Shown: one piece after another, positions 37,630 to 47,869 of the stretch
Numbering within the stretch: the stretch's first letter is position 1
How the letters are laid out: the number at the start of each line of letters is the position of its first letter
Origin: Zantedeschia hybrid cultivar
Lineage: Eukaryota > Streptophyta > Magnoliopsida > Alismatales > Araceae
Assembly: GCA_030544215.1 (NCBI GenBank)
Contig: JARZZO010000013.1
Span: 28,069,229-28,133,228, forward strand
Length of the DNA: 64,000 nt
Reading direction: 5' to 3'
Program-made: the position numbers and the translations under genes
Notes under the pieces: generated by a model
Told to the model about the DNA's origin: nothing
Database searches by the model: none
Seen by the model: the letters and a program-made list of their open reading frames with translations, nothing else

Positions 37630-39023
37630 TGTAATGACCCACCACCCTATAATCGGAGATCCGATTACTAAATGGGTACCGAATCATTAATTTGGAGCCA
37701 AACCAGGATCTAGATAAGTTTGGAAAATAAATAATTAACTAAGCTAAACATTCACATCGCATTGAATTAAAAGGGAAGTGCAAGAATTAAAAGTTATTAC
37801 AATGCGACTCGACACAGCAAATAATTACATACTCCAACTGAAAAGAAATAATTAAGTGTACAGGCCAGAAAATAAAATAACAACTACGTCGGGGCATACC
37901 CCAGAACAACGGATGTTGGCGCGCAACCCAAAGCAGCACTCCCCTCGCTAAGCCTGCCTGGAATCCTCACCTGAAAACTGCAGAGGTGAGTCTCAACGAA
38001 AAGAATCAGTAGGGATCCTTCGATCCCCACCGCCCACTCACGCACCCAAAGTGCAGCAACACAAATAAAGGTAAAGTAAACAAGTAAAGCAGTAATTACT
38101 ACTTCTAATTCTCGATATAAACCACACGTATTCAGAATGTAACATGCATATCTCAGAAAACAATCTACCAAGGAGCCCACCACCAGCGTCTCGTCAAAAC
38201 ACGTCAACCACACAACCAAACGTGGGAAACACCGACCCGCTGAGACCAAACAGTAACCCCTCGGATAGCACGCTAGCTACTCCGACCCAACTGGCTCAGG
38301 TGGTTACTCCTTCCCTCAGCAGGAGTGACACTCCACAGGTATCACTCCCACACCGGTACTAGCTAACCCCAGGGTTCACCAGGTGACCTTCTCTCTAGGC
38401 GTCACCCCACCACTCCCACACAGGCACTGTGTCCCTCCCACACCGACACAGGGTGGCAAGCGCTACAACTGTCACTCTAGGTCCACAATCGCACGAAACA
38501 CAACACAGTGCGATCTGATCACATAAAAATCCTTATCCTCGAGTATGATTTCAAACATGCAATAAACCAAACTATCTAACAGTGTGAAGATATGTTAACA
38601 GCATGAATTAATGTGATTTGTCTTGAATCGCGTCGCCCAAGGCCGACGCCATTCAAGTCTTCTAAATTGGTTCATGAAATCTCGGCCTCAGAACATGTCC
38701 TAAAAGGCGTCGTGCCAAATCGTCGTCTTTTAAAACGCGTCGCTGCCCCTAGATGCCATTTACAACAGAAGTCCACTCTGACAGAAATCGTTATCGGGAC
38801 AATATCTGCCTAAATGGCGTCGTCCAAGCCCATCGCCATTCTGAATGGCGTCGTTCTAGCACGACGTCATTTAGCGTCAGAAACCTGGTTTCTGCAGCTC
38901 AACCCGAGGGTCCCCTTAAACCCCAAATTTGTCCCAAAAACACCCAAGAAGGGGAAAACGAAGAGGGAAACCAATCCATCACAGGAAAACCCACGAACCC
39001 ACATTCATTGAAACCACCATATC
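37630..39023 (-). repeat. Element B 3' LTR, first part
   Basis: 1,394 bp up to the Tat insertion, ending with the target sequence ATATC (39019-39023). With the second part (58659-59415) the LTR is about 2,151 bp. It contains five GCGTC-N10-GACGC sites. Confidence 0.88.
38630..38867. promoter_or_regulatory. GCGTC-N10-GACGC sites in LTR B (5 sites)
   Basis: Cores at 38630-38649, 38707-38726, 38737-38756, 38817-38836 and 38848-38867. 38707/38737 and 38817/38848 are doublets 30-31 bp apart. The first has perfect pentamers and extended arms TTGAATCGCGTC and GACGCCATTCAA. Confidence 0.85.
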
Positions 39024-40346
39024 TGTAGGTGCTTAGAATGACAGTGTGATTATCATGGAAAATCCTATGTTGTTTAGGTGCAAAATAAACCTATTAAAAC
39101 ATAAACTACGTGAAGTGATCGCCAGAAACTTTTGACTTAAAAGTTTCAAAAGAAGTTTTTGATCGCCTACCTGTTTGAACGCGGAAGATGTTGAGTCTTG
39201 ATTCCCCTCCTTCAGCCGGCTGAAGAAAGAGAGCCCTTTCTTTGTTCTTTGTTCTTGCTGTTGAATTTGAAGTTGAGGATCGTCCAGAGATGTGACTTTG
39301 CTTGATTTCCTCCCTTTGATTCTCTCGTTGTTGTTGAGTGCAGCAGAAAGTATAGAGAAAGAGAGAATAAAGAGATGATGAGAACTTAAACAAAAGCAGT
39401 ATCTATTCTAATCATGGTTTTAAACATGAAACTAAACATAGAACTTACTTGTTGGGATGGCTTTTGAAACCCCTTGATCAAATAGGTTTTTTTGAAAAGA
39501 ATGCAGTGGTGTGTGTTGCATGAAGTGAATGATGAAGAAGAATGCAAAACTAATGAAGATATAAAAATAAAATGCAGAAATGAAACACTTATGCCGACTG
39601 GATGAAGCCTTGAATTGGATGATGAATCTTGAAAGGACTTCTGGAAACAGCAGCGCTTCGGCGTTCCGACGTCGTTGCTCCGATCTTCGATTATCTCAAG
39701 ATTACGCTTCACTCAAGATCATGCTTAACTTTTTTACTCTTCAACATGTAAGGTATTTATAGGATTTTTCTGCGTCCGCGATTAACATAGAAAAATCTAG
39801 GATTTATCCATCTTAACCGACAGATAAATACTTATTAATTCATCTTTATCTGTAATTATCTAAAACGCGTCCACATAGGATGACGCCTTTCAGATTAATT
39901 AGGATAAGGATAAATATCCGGGAAAACTTATCTTTATCTTTATTAGATAAAACGCGTCTACATGTGTAGACGTCTTTTACACTAATTAAGATAAGGATAA
40001 ACATCCGGAAGAGAAGTAGAAATAGCTTAGGAAACCTAAAACGCGTCAGAACTCACAGACACCTTTTAGCTAATTAATCAATTGATTAAAATTCAAATTT
40101 CAACGTTAAAACAGGAATAAACTCTAAATCGCGTCCACATAGGTCGACGTCTTTTAAGTTTCTTCATATTGTTAACTGAAGTTTGAGTTAAAATCAATTT
40201 AATTGATTAACTTAAACATGTCTGTTAAACCCAACACTCAAAAATATCAATAAAAAGTAATCGATGATTAAATATCAGACCATCCTGAGGCATTATTATA
40301 TGATATGAAATTTACTCAAAATGACGTCAAAATTAGCGTGTCTACA
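39024..40346 (-). repeat. Tat element 3' LTR (left)
   Basis: TGTAGGTGCTTAG...GCGTGTCTACA. By eye it differs from the right LTR at 39102 and at four other places (near 39111, 39345, 39784 and 40326). A minus-strand TATAAATA box lies at 39754-39761. Confidence 0.95.
39867..40150. promoter_or_regulatory. GCGTC-N10-GACGC sites in the Tat 3' LTR (4 sites)
   Basis: Cores at 39867-39886, 39954-39973, 40043-40062 and 40131-40150, at a regular pitch of 87-89 bp. They are in the U3 part, upstream of the LTR TATA box on the minus strand. Confidence 0.88.
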
Positions 40347-41377
40347 GCTGCCTCACCTTGGCATCGTCTTTGCAAGGGAGTCAAATGGAATGGAATGTAC
40401 TGAAAAGGTGATGCCAAGGTGTGATGAGACACGCTCTTAACATCACATGATTGGAATTTTTTCTCGAAATTATCAATGATGATAGCTCAATGAAATCAAT
40501 GGAATCAATCATGTCTGGATGAGATAGACAAGGAAATAAAATAAAGTCGATCAACCTCCTCGGAGTGGGAAGTACCCCAGGTCATAGACACTGCTGGTTT
40601 CATCATGGGGAGCGTTTGCCAGCCAATGTGGACGTGCTGCAGCCATGATGGATCTTAAAAGAAAAGAAGAAATATTGGATAAAGAGTCCAAGAAAGGATA
40701 GAATTCCAATGATATCTTCAAGCGAACCTCAAAGATAATCAAGATACTCAATTCAGAATGGAATATTTCACATCATGTTGAAAGTTATTTGATTTATAGT
40801 CTGAAACTTAATCAGTAATTAATTCTTATCACAATGATTTCAAAGTCCTATATGATGCATGCTGGACTAAAAGAAAAATATAAAGTTAAATAAAATATAA
40901 ATTAATCAAGGATAATATTGTTAAATTGTCATTAATGAGTCAAGATACCAATTCTTGTAATTCAGTGCTAAGCCGAAGCTCGTTTATCCACGCACCGTTT
41001 CACAAAAATGGAACCATCGTCCTTACTAATTAACAATCTAACGGCCTATCCGTGCGATTAAGAATTCTCTGGAATTATCATTGTTTTTGGTTGAAAGGGA
41101 ACTCAAATTCCAGTTTCATCAAAACCACAAGGTCCTTGATATACTCTAATAAATACTTATCATATAGTAATGCTAACGCAAAATAATTACATGAAAGCAG
41201 TACAAGGGTAGAAATAACCGTTTTTTTTTAGCTACGGTCGAGATTTCTTGACTCTCACAATAGGATCATCTTAACATTTCCAGCTTCATTTGAATTTTCT
41301 GGTTTTCCTGCAATCAAAATCGTTAAATATTCATTAAAAACCATAGAATTTCGGGTAATTCACAGAATTGCTGAAAA
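40347..41377. other. Tat 3' non-coding region next to the 3' LTR
   Basis: No open frame. The sequence abutting the LTR reads AAGGTGAGGCAGC on the minus strand, a weak candidate polypurine tract. The rest is AT-rich. Confidence 0.5.
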
Positions 41378-41433
41378 GCGTCGTGTCGAGCAGACACCAT
41401 TCAACATTGAAACGCGTCGCTTATTCTCGACGC
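41378..41433. promoter_or_regulatory. GCGTC-N10-GACGC doublet upstream of the DUF7745-like gene
   Basis: Cores at 41378-41397 and 41414-41433. They end 111 bp before the TATA box of the next gene. Confidence 0.8.
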
Positions 41434-41544
41434 CTTTTACTCACAGAAACAGATTCTGGCTGTTCTTCTACTCGAATTCCAATTCTACCAATGCACATCC
41501 CCTTTCCAATCCGGAAAAGGTCTACTTAGGATCGCTATTCCTCT

Positions 41545-41552
41545 TATATAAA
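41545..41552 (+). promoter_or_regulatory. TATA box of the DUF7745-like gene
   Basis: TATATAAA, 135 bp before the ATG at 41687, leaving room for a leader of about 100 bp. It is on the strand opposite to the retroelement genes. Confidence 0.7.
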
Positions 41553-41686
41553 CACCCTTAGGTCGTTCCCAAGCAATCCTACCATAATCCAAAGATCCTA
41601 GGTGGAGTTTTCTTCCAAAGTTTCAAGGTTTCTTCAAAGCTTCCAAGCTTTCCAATCTTCAAGAAGGAGGAATTCCGAAAAAGGGG

Positions 41687-43112
41687 ATGGATTCTTCAAA
41701 CAAGAAGATGAAGATGTCTTTAGAGAAGTTCTCCGACATAGAGAATCACCTCAATGGAAGGAATCCTAATCTTCAAGTAAGTTAAATCAACTTCTCCTCA
41801 ATTGTTCTTCTTGTTCTTCATGTTCTTCATCTTGTTCTTCATCATGTTCTTCATCTTGTTCTTCATCATGTTCTTCATCATGTTCTTCAATCCTTTCTTT
41901 CGTTTTCAAAATTATCCCATGTTTCCTGGCCCAAAGAAATTTACCTCTCTCCCTTGGATTCGTAAACTTGCAAAAAGTGTTAAGCTTTCCATGCAAGTTT
42001 TCATATCCAAGTGGAATCTTCAAGGTCTTGTGGTGCTTGCCAAGAATGACAAAAGTTCGAACGTAGATTGGGCGGCTATGGGTGCCTTGATCGAGTGGTG
42101 GCATCCCCAAACTCATACGTTCTTCTTCCAAGACTTCGAGTGCACGATCCTTTTGGAAGAGGCGGAGCTTCTACTAGGTCTCCCAAAGACCAAAGAAAAC
42201 AAAGATAAGATAGCCTTAACAAGAGAGAAAATCACCGGTCAACAATTGTTGACATCAATCATGAAGGATCCTTCAGAAGCTAAAGGATGCCTCACCAAGA
42301 AGGGAATCAATCTTGCAAAGCTAGCCGAGTGGACTCTATATGAAATTGATGATCTAAGGGAGGATGAAGCGGAGGATGTTACGAAAGCTTTCGTTACATG
42401 CCTTGCCGGTGCCTTGTTCTTCCCTGCACAGGATAATATCTTGGAAGATGATCAAGTGAGTGTTATCTGCGCGATCTTCGAAGGTAAATCCATTAGCACT
42501 ACACTTTTGACTTATCTTTATAGCGGGCTTTCTGCGGCCTCTGTGGGTCGTCCCCCCTATGGGTGCATGTTACTCTTTGCCTTGTGGGTTGAACTTCACT
42601 TCAAGTTTGAGTACAGCAAGAAAAGGCCTCTAAATCCATCTCAAATCTTCTTGAATAGTCAAATTCATTGCATTGCTAATATTGTAAAGTTCAATGAGCA
42701 CATGGTCAATAAGATTCCAAAACTCAAGACCCGGGCCAACTGGAGAGAGTATTTGAAACTCATGACATCCGACATATTCGACTCATCTCCGCTTGCTCTC
42801 GTTGGAAAACCAGTTTGGGTGCGCCGCGCAGCAGGAGCAGATCTTAAGTTGATTGGAGCCACCGAGTTCGTGTTATACAACCCACATCGGTGCCTTACTC
42901 AACTTAGCTTGGGCCGTCGTGAATTCCCTGAGTTCTCTCCCACACTCCCAATCAAGAAGCGCGACTTGGAATCCGACGAAGATTATGAAGCCATACAAAT
43001 CATCACGACTTTATGGAACCTTGGCTTTAGTTACCGTGTAAGATCCTCTAAAGATAGGGATAAAGGATTGAAATTTCCTTACCTTAAAGGTCTTCATGAT
43101 ATTCTTCCTTAA
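41687..43112 (+). CDS. Antisense DUF7745 / PMD-like gene, two exons
   Basis: Exon 1 is 41687-41776 (MDSSNKKMKMSLEKFSD..., 30 codons), ending at a GTAAGT donor. The intron is 41777-41936, with a long TTC-rich pyrimidine tract and an AG acceptor. Exon 2 is 41937-43112. Splicing is phase 0 and gives about 421 aa. The product has the retrotransposon-associated DUF7745 pattern: an aromatic box (WWHPQTHTFFFQDFEC), LEEAELLLGLP, GALFFPAQDN, GCMLLFALWVELHF, and a late WREYLKLMTSDIFD...FVLYNPHRC block. This family is related in layout to plant mobile domain proteins; its biochemical role is unknown. The frame is intact. Without splicing an alternative ATG at 41802 would give a hydrophobic F-rich leader, which is really the intron tract, so the spliced model is preferred. 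Its orientation opposite to pol lets its intron survive retrotransposition. Confidence 0.75.
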
Positions 43113-43147
43113 ATATCCTCTTTCTCTTTTTGATTTGATCTTGATGT

Positions 43148-43169
43148 AATAAAGATTTCATTGAATAAA
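43148..43169 (+). terminator. Poly(A) signals of the DUF7745-like gene
   Basis: AATAAA at 43148-43153 and again at 43164-43169, 36-57 bp after the stop codon. Confidence 0.65.
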
Positions 43170-43294
43170 GATTGATTTTTCGTGCCTTGAAATCTTCCCT
43201 TAACTTTCTGTGATGTGCCCATGATTTTTTTTCTCTAGTAAGAACCGGATTTTTCCTGAAAATTCAACAGTTCGGGTCCTGTAAAATGTAAAAC

Positions 43295-43619
43295 GCGTCC
43301 ACTCAGAAAGACGCCTTTCAAACTAAATTATTTTTCTAGGAATTCAATTTAATCCTCAAAAAAGGTTAAATTGCGTCTCCACAAATGGACGCCTTTCATC
43401 TCTCTCTCCTACTTTTTCCAGAATTCTGCTATTAATTCCGTGATTAATTCTCTGAAACGCGTCAACACCCAAAGACGCCTTTAATCATTTTCCTCTGTAC
43501 GGCTCTGACCAGAATCTTGAAACGCGTCTAGACCCATGGACGTGTTTCAATCAATTTCAAACAGCTGTCCTTGCCGCCTCAACTTATGCGCCATAAAACG
43601 CGTCTATCTGAGTCGACGC
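43295..43619. promoter_or_regulatory. GCGTC-N10-GACGC cluster upstream of the PMD gene (5 sites)
   Basis: Cores at 43295-43314, 43373-43392, 43459-43478, 43524-43543 and 43600-43619, in the space between the two antisense genes, 137-460 bp before the PMD start codon. Several have full arms, for example TTGAAACGCGTC at 43518-43528. Confidence 0.88.
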
Positions 43620-43755
43620 CTTTCAACCTTTTTGTTAACAGACCCGCGAAGGCCCCCTTTCTTCCTCACTTTTCACCTTACCTTTCTCTCTCTTCACCGG
43701 CGGCGATCTCCGGCGATCTTGATTTCTCTCCGTCAAAACTCCTCCTTTCCGAGCT

Positions 43756-46614
43756 ATGGAACGTGGTGAAGGATCCAAGAAGATGAAAACCTTAGCTAAG
43801 AGACGGCGGAGGCAAGAAGAAGAAGCCCCCGAGGAGGTTCTGGCGATGCTAGCCGAAGCCGCGGCTTTCTTGGAGGAGGAACTCCCTCCACCGGCACCCA
43901 TGGCGGAAGAAGAAGAAGAGGAGGGTGACCTCCACACGGTAAGATCTCTGTGGTTTGAGTGGATGAGGAAAAAGAGGGGAGAAAGGGGTTCTTCAAGAAC
44001 CCGGAATCTGGACTTGAAAGGCGTCCAGACCAGGTGACGCCATTCAAAAGGCGTCGCCATGGGCTGACGTCTTTCAAGCTAAATTCCGAATTTTTAATTA
44101 GGTAGAAAATAATTTTGAATTGCGTCAGGGTATGTGGACGTGTTTTGAAAAACGTCTGTGTGTGCTGACGCCTTTCAAAACAGAAGTGATTTTCCTGTTT
44201 TTCTTCATTACTGACCCTATTTTTTTATGTTTTTTTTTTTTTTATTTGCAGAGAGTGATGAGGGCTAGGATCTCCTGGGACTTAGTAATAGGGGCTTATA
44301 GGGGTCTCCCGGATTTTCAGAAGGCGCGCCTGCGCCGGATGGGATTCGGCGAAGTTCTAGACATCGAGCCATTTTGGCTCGATCTGGTCCTCCTGCAGGC
44401 ATTGCGGGAGAGGTGGCATGCGGAAAGCCGGACTTTCCTAATGCCGTGGGGGCATATGGTCCCCACCCTAGAGGATGTGGCCAGGATTACTGGCCTCAGG
44501 GTAGAGGGGCGACCAGTTAGTGGGGTGACTTACCCCAACTATCAGGGATTCGCAGAGGCTCTTCTAGGCATAGAGGTGTCTAGCCTAAGCAGAGAGTCTA
44601 GGATGGTTCCTAGGGTAGAAGTAGAGGCAGCCTTAGGTTTAGATGAGCCCCGGCGTCGGTCCGACGAGACCCGGGAGGAGTTTAGAGATAGGCTAGCCGA
44701 GTCATCTTCCTCCGTCTATTGTAGCGACCCGAGTTAGGGGGAGGAGGTAGATAGACAGCTTAGAGTCTTTTTAGTTTTCTTTTTTGGTCGGTTGCTCTTC
44801 GGTACGAAGGGCGACCACATCCACTGTAGGTTTCTTTATTTACTAGATGACTTAGATAGCTTAGGAGAGTATGCCTGGGGTGCGGCCCTCCTGGCCCACC
44901 TCTTCGCCGATCTGTCCGCGGTCACGCTGGACCGTGAGACCACTGTCAGCGGCTTCTCGCCGTTCCTCCAGGTATTAAGTTGTTTAATTATTTGTTTATG
45001 ATATGCAATGCAATATGATATGATGCTTCTTCTAACATATATGTTCATGAATGCAGGTGTGGAGTTACTATTACTTCCCGCTCGGCAGAGCGCGGATTGT
45101 TCGACCCGGCGCTGTCCCATTGGCCTGTCGTTGGCAGCCAATTGTGGACACGGCTCCACAGCACCACCAGTTGACGGCCCTACGCCGTCAGTTTCTCGAC
45201 TATCCAGAGCTTCTGGTGAGTTCTTAATTTATTCAATTTTATTAAATGCAATTTTTTATTCATTAAATGCAAGTTATTTATGAATGCATCTAATCTATAT
45301 GCAGGTGATCTGGCGCCCGTACCTTGGTTTGGGCGAGGAGGGTCAGCCGTGGGTGACGGCTGGCAGGAGGAGGTTCGGGAGACAAATGTGGGTGCATTGC
45401 CTCAACAAGATCGAGCCCCTCCGCCTCCGGCTCGTGATGAGGACCCTGGGCCTCCACCAGGAATGGATTGACGAGGAGGTCCCAGAGGATGTCGGAAGGA
45501 GCATGAGGGGCAAGCAAGCCCTCACCGACTGGCGTGCCAAATTCCCCGAGCAGTACGAGGATTGGCACCGCCGAGGCATACGGGTGGAGTCCCGTGCGGA
45601 GAGTAGCGAGGGCTACCTCCAGCAGTACCGGGCCCACTATGCCGATCAGCTTCGGCTCCTCCGACCACTCGATGTAAGTATGCATTCATGCGTCTTTAAT
45701 TTTATTATTATCTTGATTTATGCTTGGTGAATGAATGTATGTATGTGTGACTTGCAGGATGCACGTGATGCAGTCATCATCGACCTCCGGGCCCGCCTAC
45801 ATGATGCGGAGGCCCAGCGAGAACAAATTCAGAAGGAATTGTTCGATCTGGTACGTATGCATGAATATGAGTGCATTAATTAATTAATTGTTTTGGCAAT
45901 TAATCACTGACAGTTGTCTTCCGGTGCAGCGAGCCGTCTACACCCAGGCGGCTCCCCCTACCCACGGAGCGTCATCATCCTCCTCATCTGCCTACGACGC
46001 TGCTCTGGCTGACCTCCAGAGTCAGCTCGCCTCCGCCATCCACCGGACTTCTCTTGCGGAGGAGGACCGTGCTGCTCGGGTAAGTTCTTCAACTTTTTGA
46101 CTCCTGAACTTGATTTTGATTGATTGCCTTGAGTTAACAAAATCTTCTTTTGCAGGTTGCTGAGCTTCAGGAAGCCCTTCAGAGGGCTGAAGCGGAGCTA
46201 GAGCATGCCCGTGCTGCAGCGGCTCGGGCTGAGGCTGATGCGGAGCGGATCCGAGCTCTAGAGGAGCAGGTGGCACGTCTCTCCACTGGAGACCTTGCAC
46301 GCCTCCAGATTCGTCTAGAGGTTGTGACTGAGGAGAGAGATCGCGACCGCCTTCGACTGGAGAGTCTTCAGGGTCGGCTGTCAGTCACAGAGCATGAGCG
46401 CAAGATGGTGGAGGAGCGATATCAGCGAGCTCGGTAGCGTGCCCACGAGCGTGGTCTGACCAGTGCCTTCACGGCCAGTGTCGCCATGTCTTCTGGCCAG
46501 ACAGGTCCGAGCGCGATGGGGCCACCTCCACCTCCTAGTCGAGGGCCAGCACCGGATGCGCCTGACGAGGCCCAGAGCCAATTGGATGAGGGCGGAGGGG
46601 AGAGCCAGCCTTGA
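43756..46614 (+). pseudogene. Antisense plant mobile domain (PMD) gene with coiled coil, seven exons
   Basis: Exons: 43756-43938, 44252-44971, 45057-45215, 45305-45673, 45758-45850, 45930-46079, 46156-46614. Every intron is GT...AG and phase 0. The model gives about 710 codons ending at TGA 46612. Exon 1 is basic then acidic. Exons 2-4 carry the PMD: FWLDLVLLQALRERWH, RTFLMPWGHMVPTLEDVA, then LFGTKGDHIHCRFLYLLDD, EYAWGAALLAHLF and VWSYYYFPLGRARIVRP. Exons 5-7 form a long heptad-like coiled coil (AELQEALQRAEAELEHARA) and a proline-rich tail. In Arabidopsis, PMD proteins MAIN and MAIL1 act in the nucleus in transposon silencing and expression control. Two in-frame TAG codons, at 44735-44737 within the PMD and 46435-46437 in the last exon, break this copy. 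It is convergent with pol. Confidence 0.82.
44021..44171. promoter_or_regulatory. GCGTC-N10-GACGC sites within PMD intron 1 (4 sites)
   Basis: Cores at 44021-44040, 44051-44070, 44122-44141 and 44152-44171. They form two doublets, each 30 bp apart. The first doublet reads GACGCCATTCAAAAGGCGTC across the junction. All lie inside intron 1 (43939-44251). Confidence 0.88.
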
Positions 46615-47869
46615 GGGCTCATGTATCTTCTTTTTCTTTTCATGTATCATGTACAAAACACTTTCTAATGATATACATGAAAGTTTTTGAGCTCCAATCT
46701 TGTGTTCCTGTGCTTGTCTTGCATCCTGTACATACTTAACAAATAGGTTAAGTATCTATTTAGGCTTAGCCCCTTGCCTGACCAAATAAATGGTCAATTA
46801 ATTTTTCCTTCGATAAATGGTCAAGGGGCATAGCCTTTATTAACAAAGGTAATGAGGATAATCAAATTTAAGTAAAAATGCAACATGCAAGCAGACAGAT
46901 GCTCACTGAAAATAAAAGGAATGAAACATACTAAATGCAACAAGCATATGCTAATTGAAATATTTTTGTTGTTTTGAAATATTCATTTTTGTTTGGGTTT
47001 TGAAATATATGCTTTTTTTTTGAATTTTGACATATGTATTTTTTTTTTTTTTGACATATGTATTTTTTTTGGATTTTTGACATATGTATTTTTTTTTATT
47101 TTTGACTAAAAGATCAGCATGGTACTTAGATCAAAAGATCATATTCATTTATTAACTTAATTCCCAAATTGTTTTTTAACAACTTAACTTAAAACCCATC
47201 GTGTTTGAATTTGTGTTTCCATTCGTGATCCCATTTGATGATTTGACCCTCAGTCAATCTAAGTCATTCCTTAAGTTTAGAGTACATCTCTTTAGAAGGA
47301 AAAGAAGAATAAGTTCAGAAAGCCCATGAGAAGATTCCGGAGACTTAAAAAGATGTTCCTTTCCTACCCTAATATCCGTTGGGGTTCGGTCATTTTCTTT
47401 CCAGGGTATTTATCGACCTTGCGTTCCCTTTCGTTTCATTTCATGGCCTTGATGTAACGTTTGTAATGTAATGGCCTTTTGATTTGACATTTGAATTTTG
47501 CCTTTTTGCCTTGGTTTTTTTTTTCTTTAGTTTCTTTTCTTTGGGACGGATCTCTCCCTTTTTTTTATGACGGCCTCCTACTAAGATGGCAGGTATTCTT
47601 GGTAGTCTATTCTAAGCCTCGTTCCGACACCATGGGCCGAGTATAAAACAGAATTTTTTCGCTTTAAAAATGAAAGATTTGTACTTTACACTTTCGGTCC
47701 AGCTTTTGATATTCTTTATGACTTGGCATCTCTTGTTACTCACGAATCAAACGTGTCAGTGTGTGTAGTAATGTATTTGAAGTTAAGTTATCCAGACTAA
47801 TAAAGAAATTCGAGTTTATAAACTTTCTGATTCCACTGGTCTTTGTACCATACTGATCGACTCTTTAAC
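46615..47869. other. Spacer between convergent PMD gene and pol
   Basis: AT-rich, no gene. Four imperfect tandem copies of a unit with GACATATGTATTTTTTTT lie at about 47018-47106. Confidence 0.6.

Noticed and set aside
41802..41936. N-terminal hydrophobic F-rich leader of the DUF7745-like protein
   Set aside because: It is the pyrimidine tract of an intron; an upstream exon with a GTAAGT donor joins in phase at 41937.
45284..45730. 148-codon stand-alone frame
   Set aside because: It runs through splice sites; it is exon 4 of the PMD gene plus flanking intron sequence.
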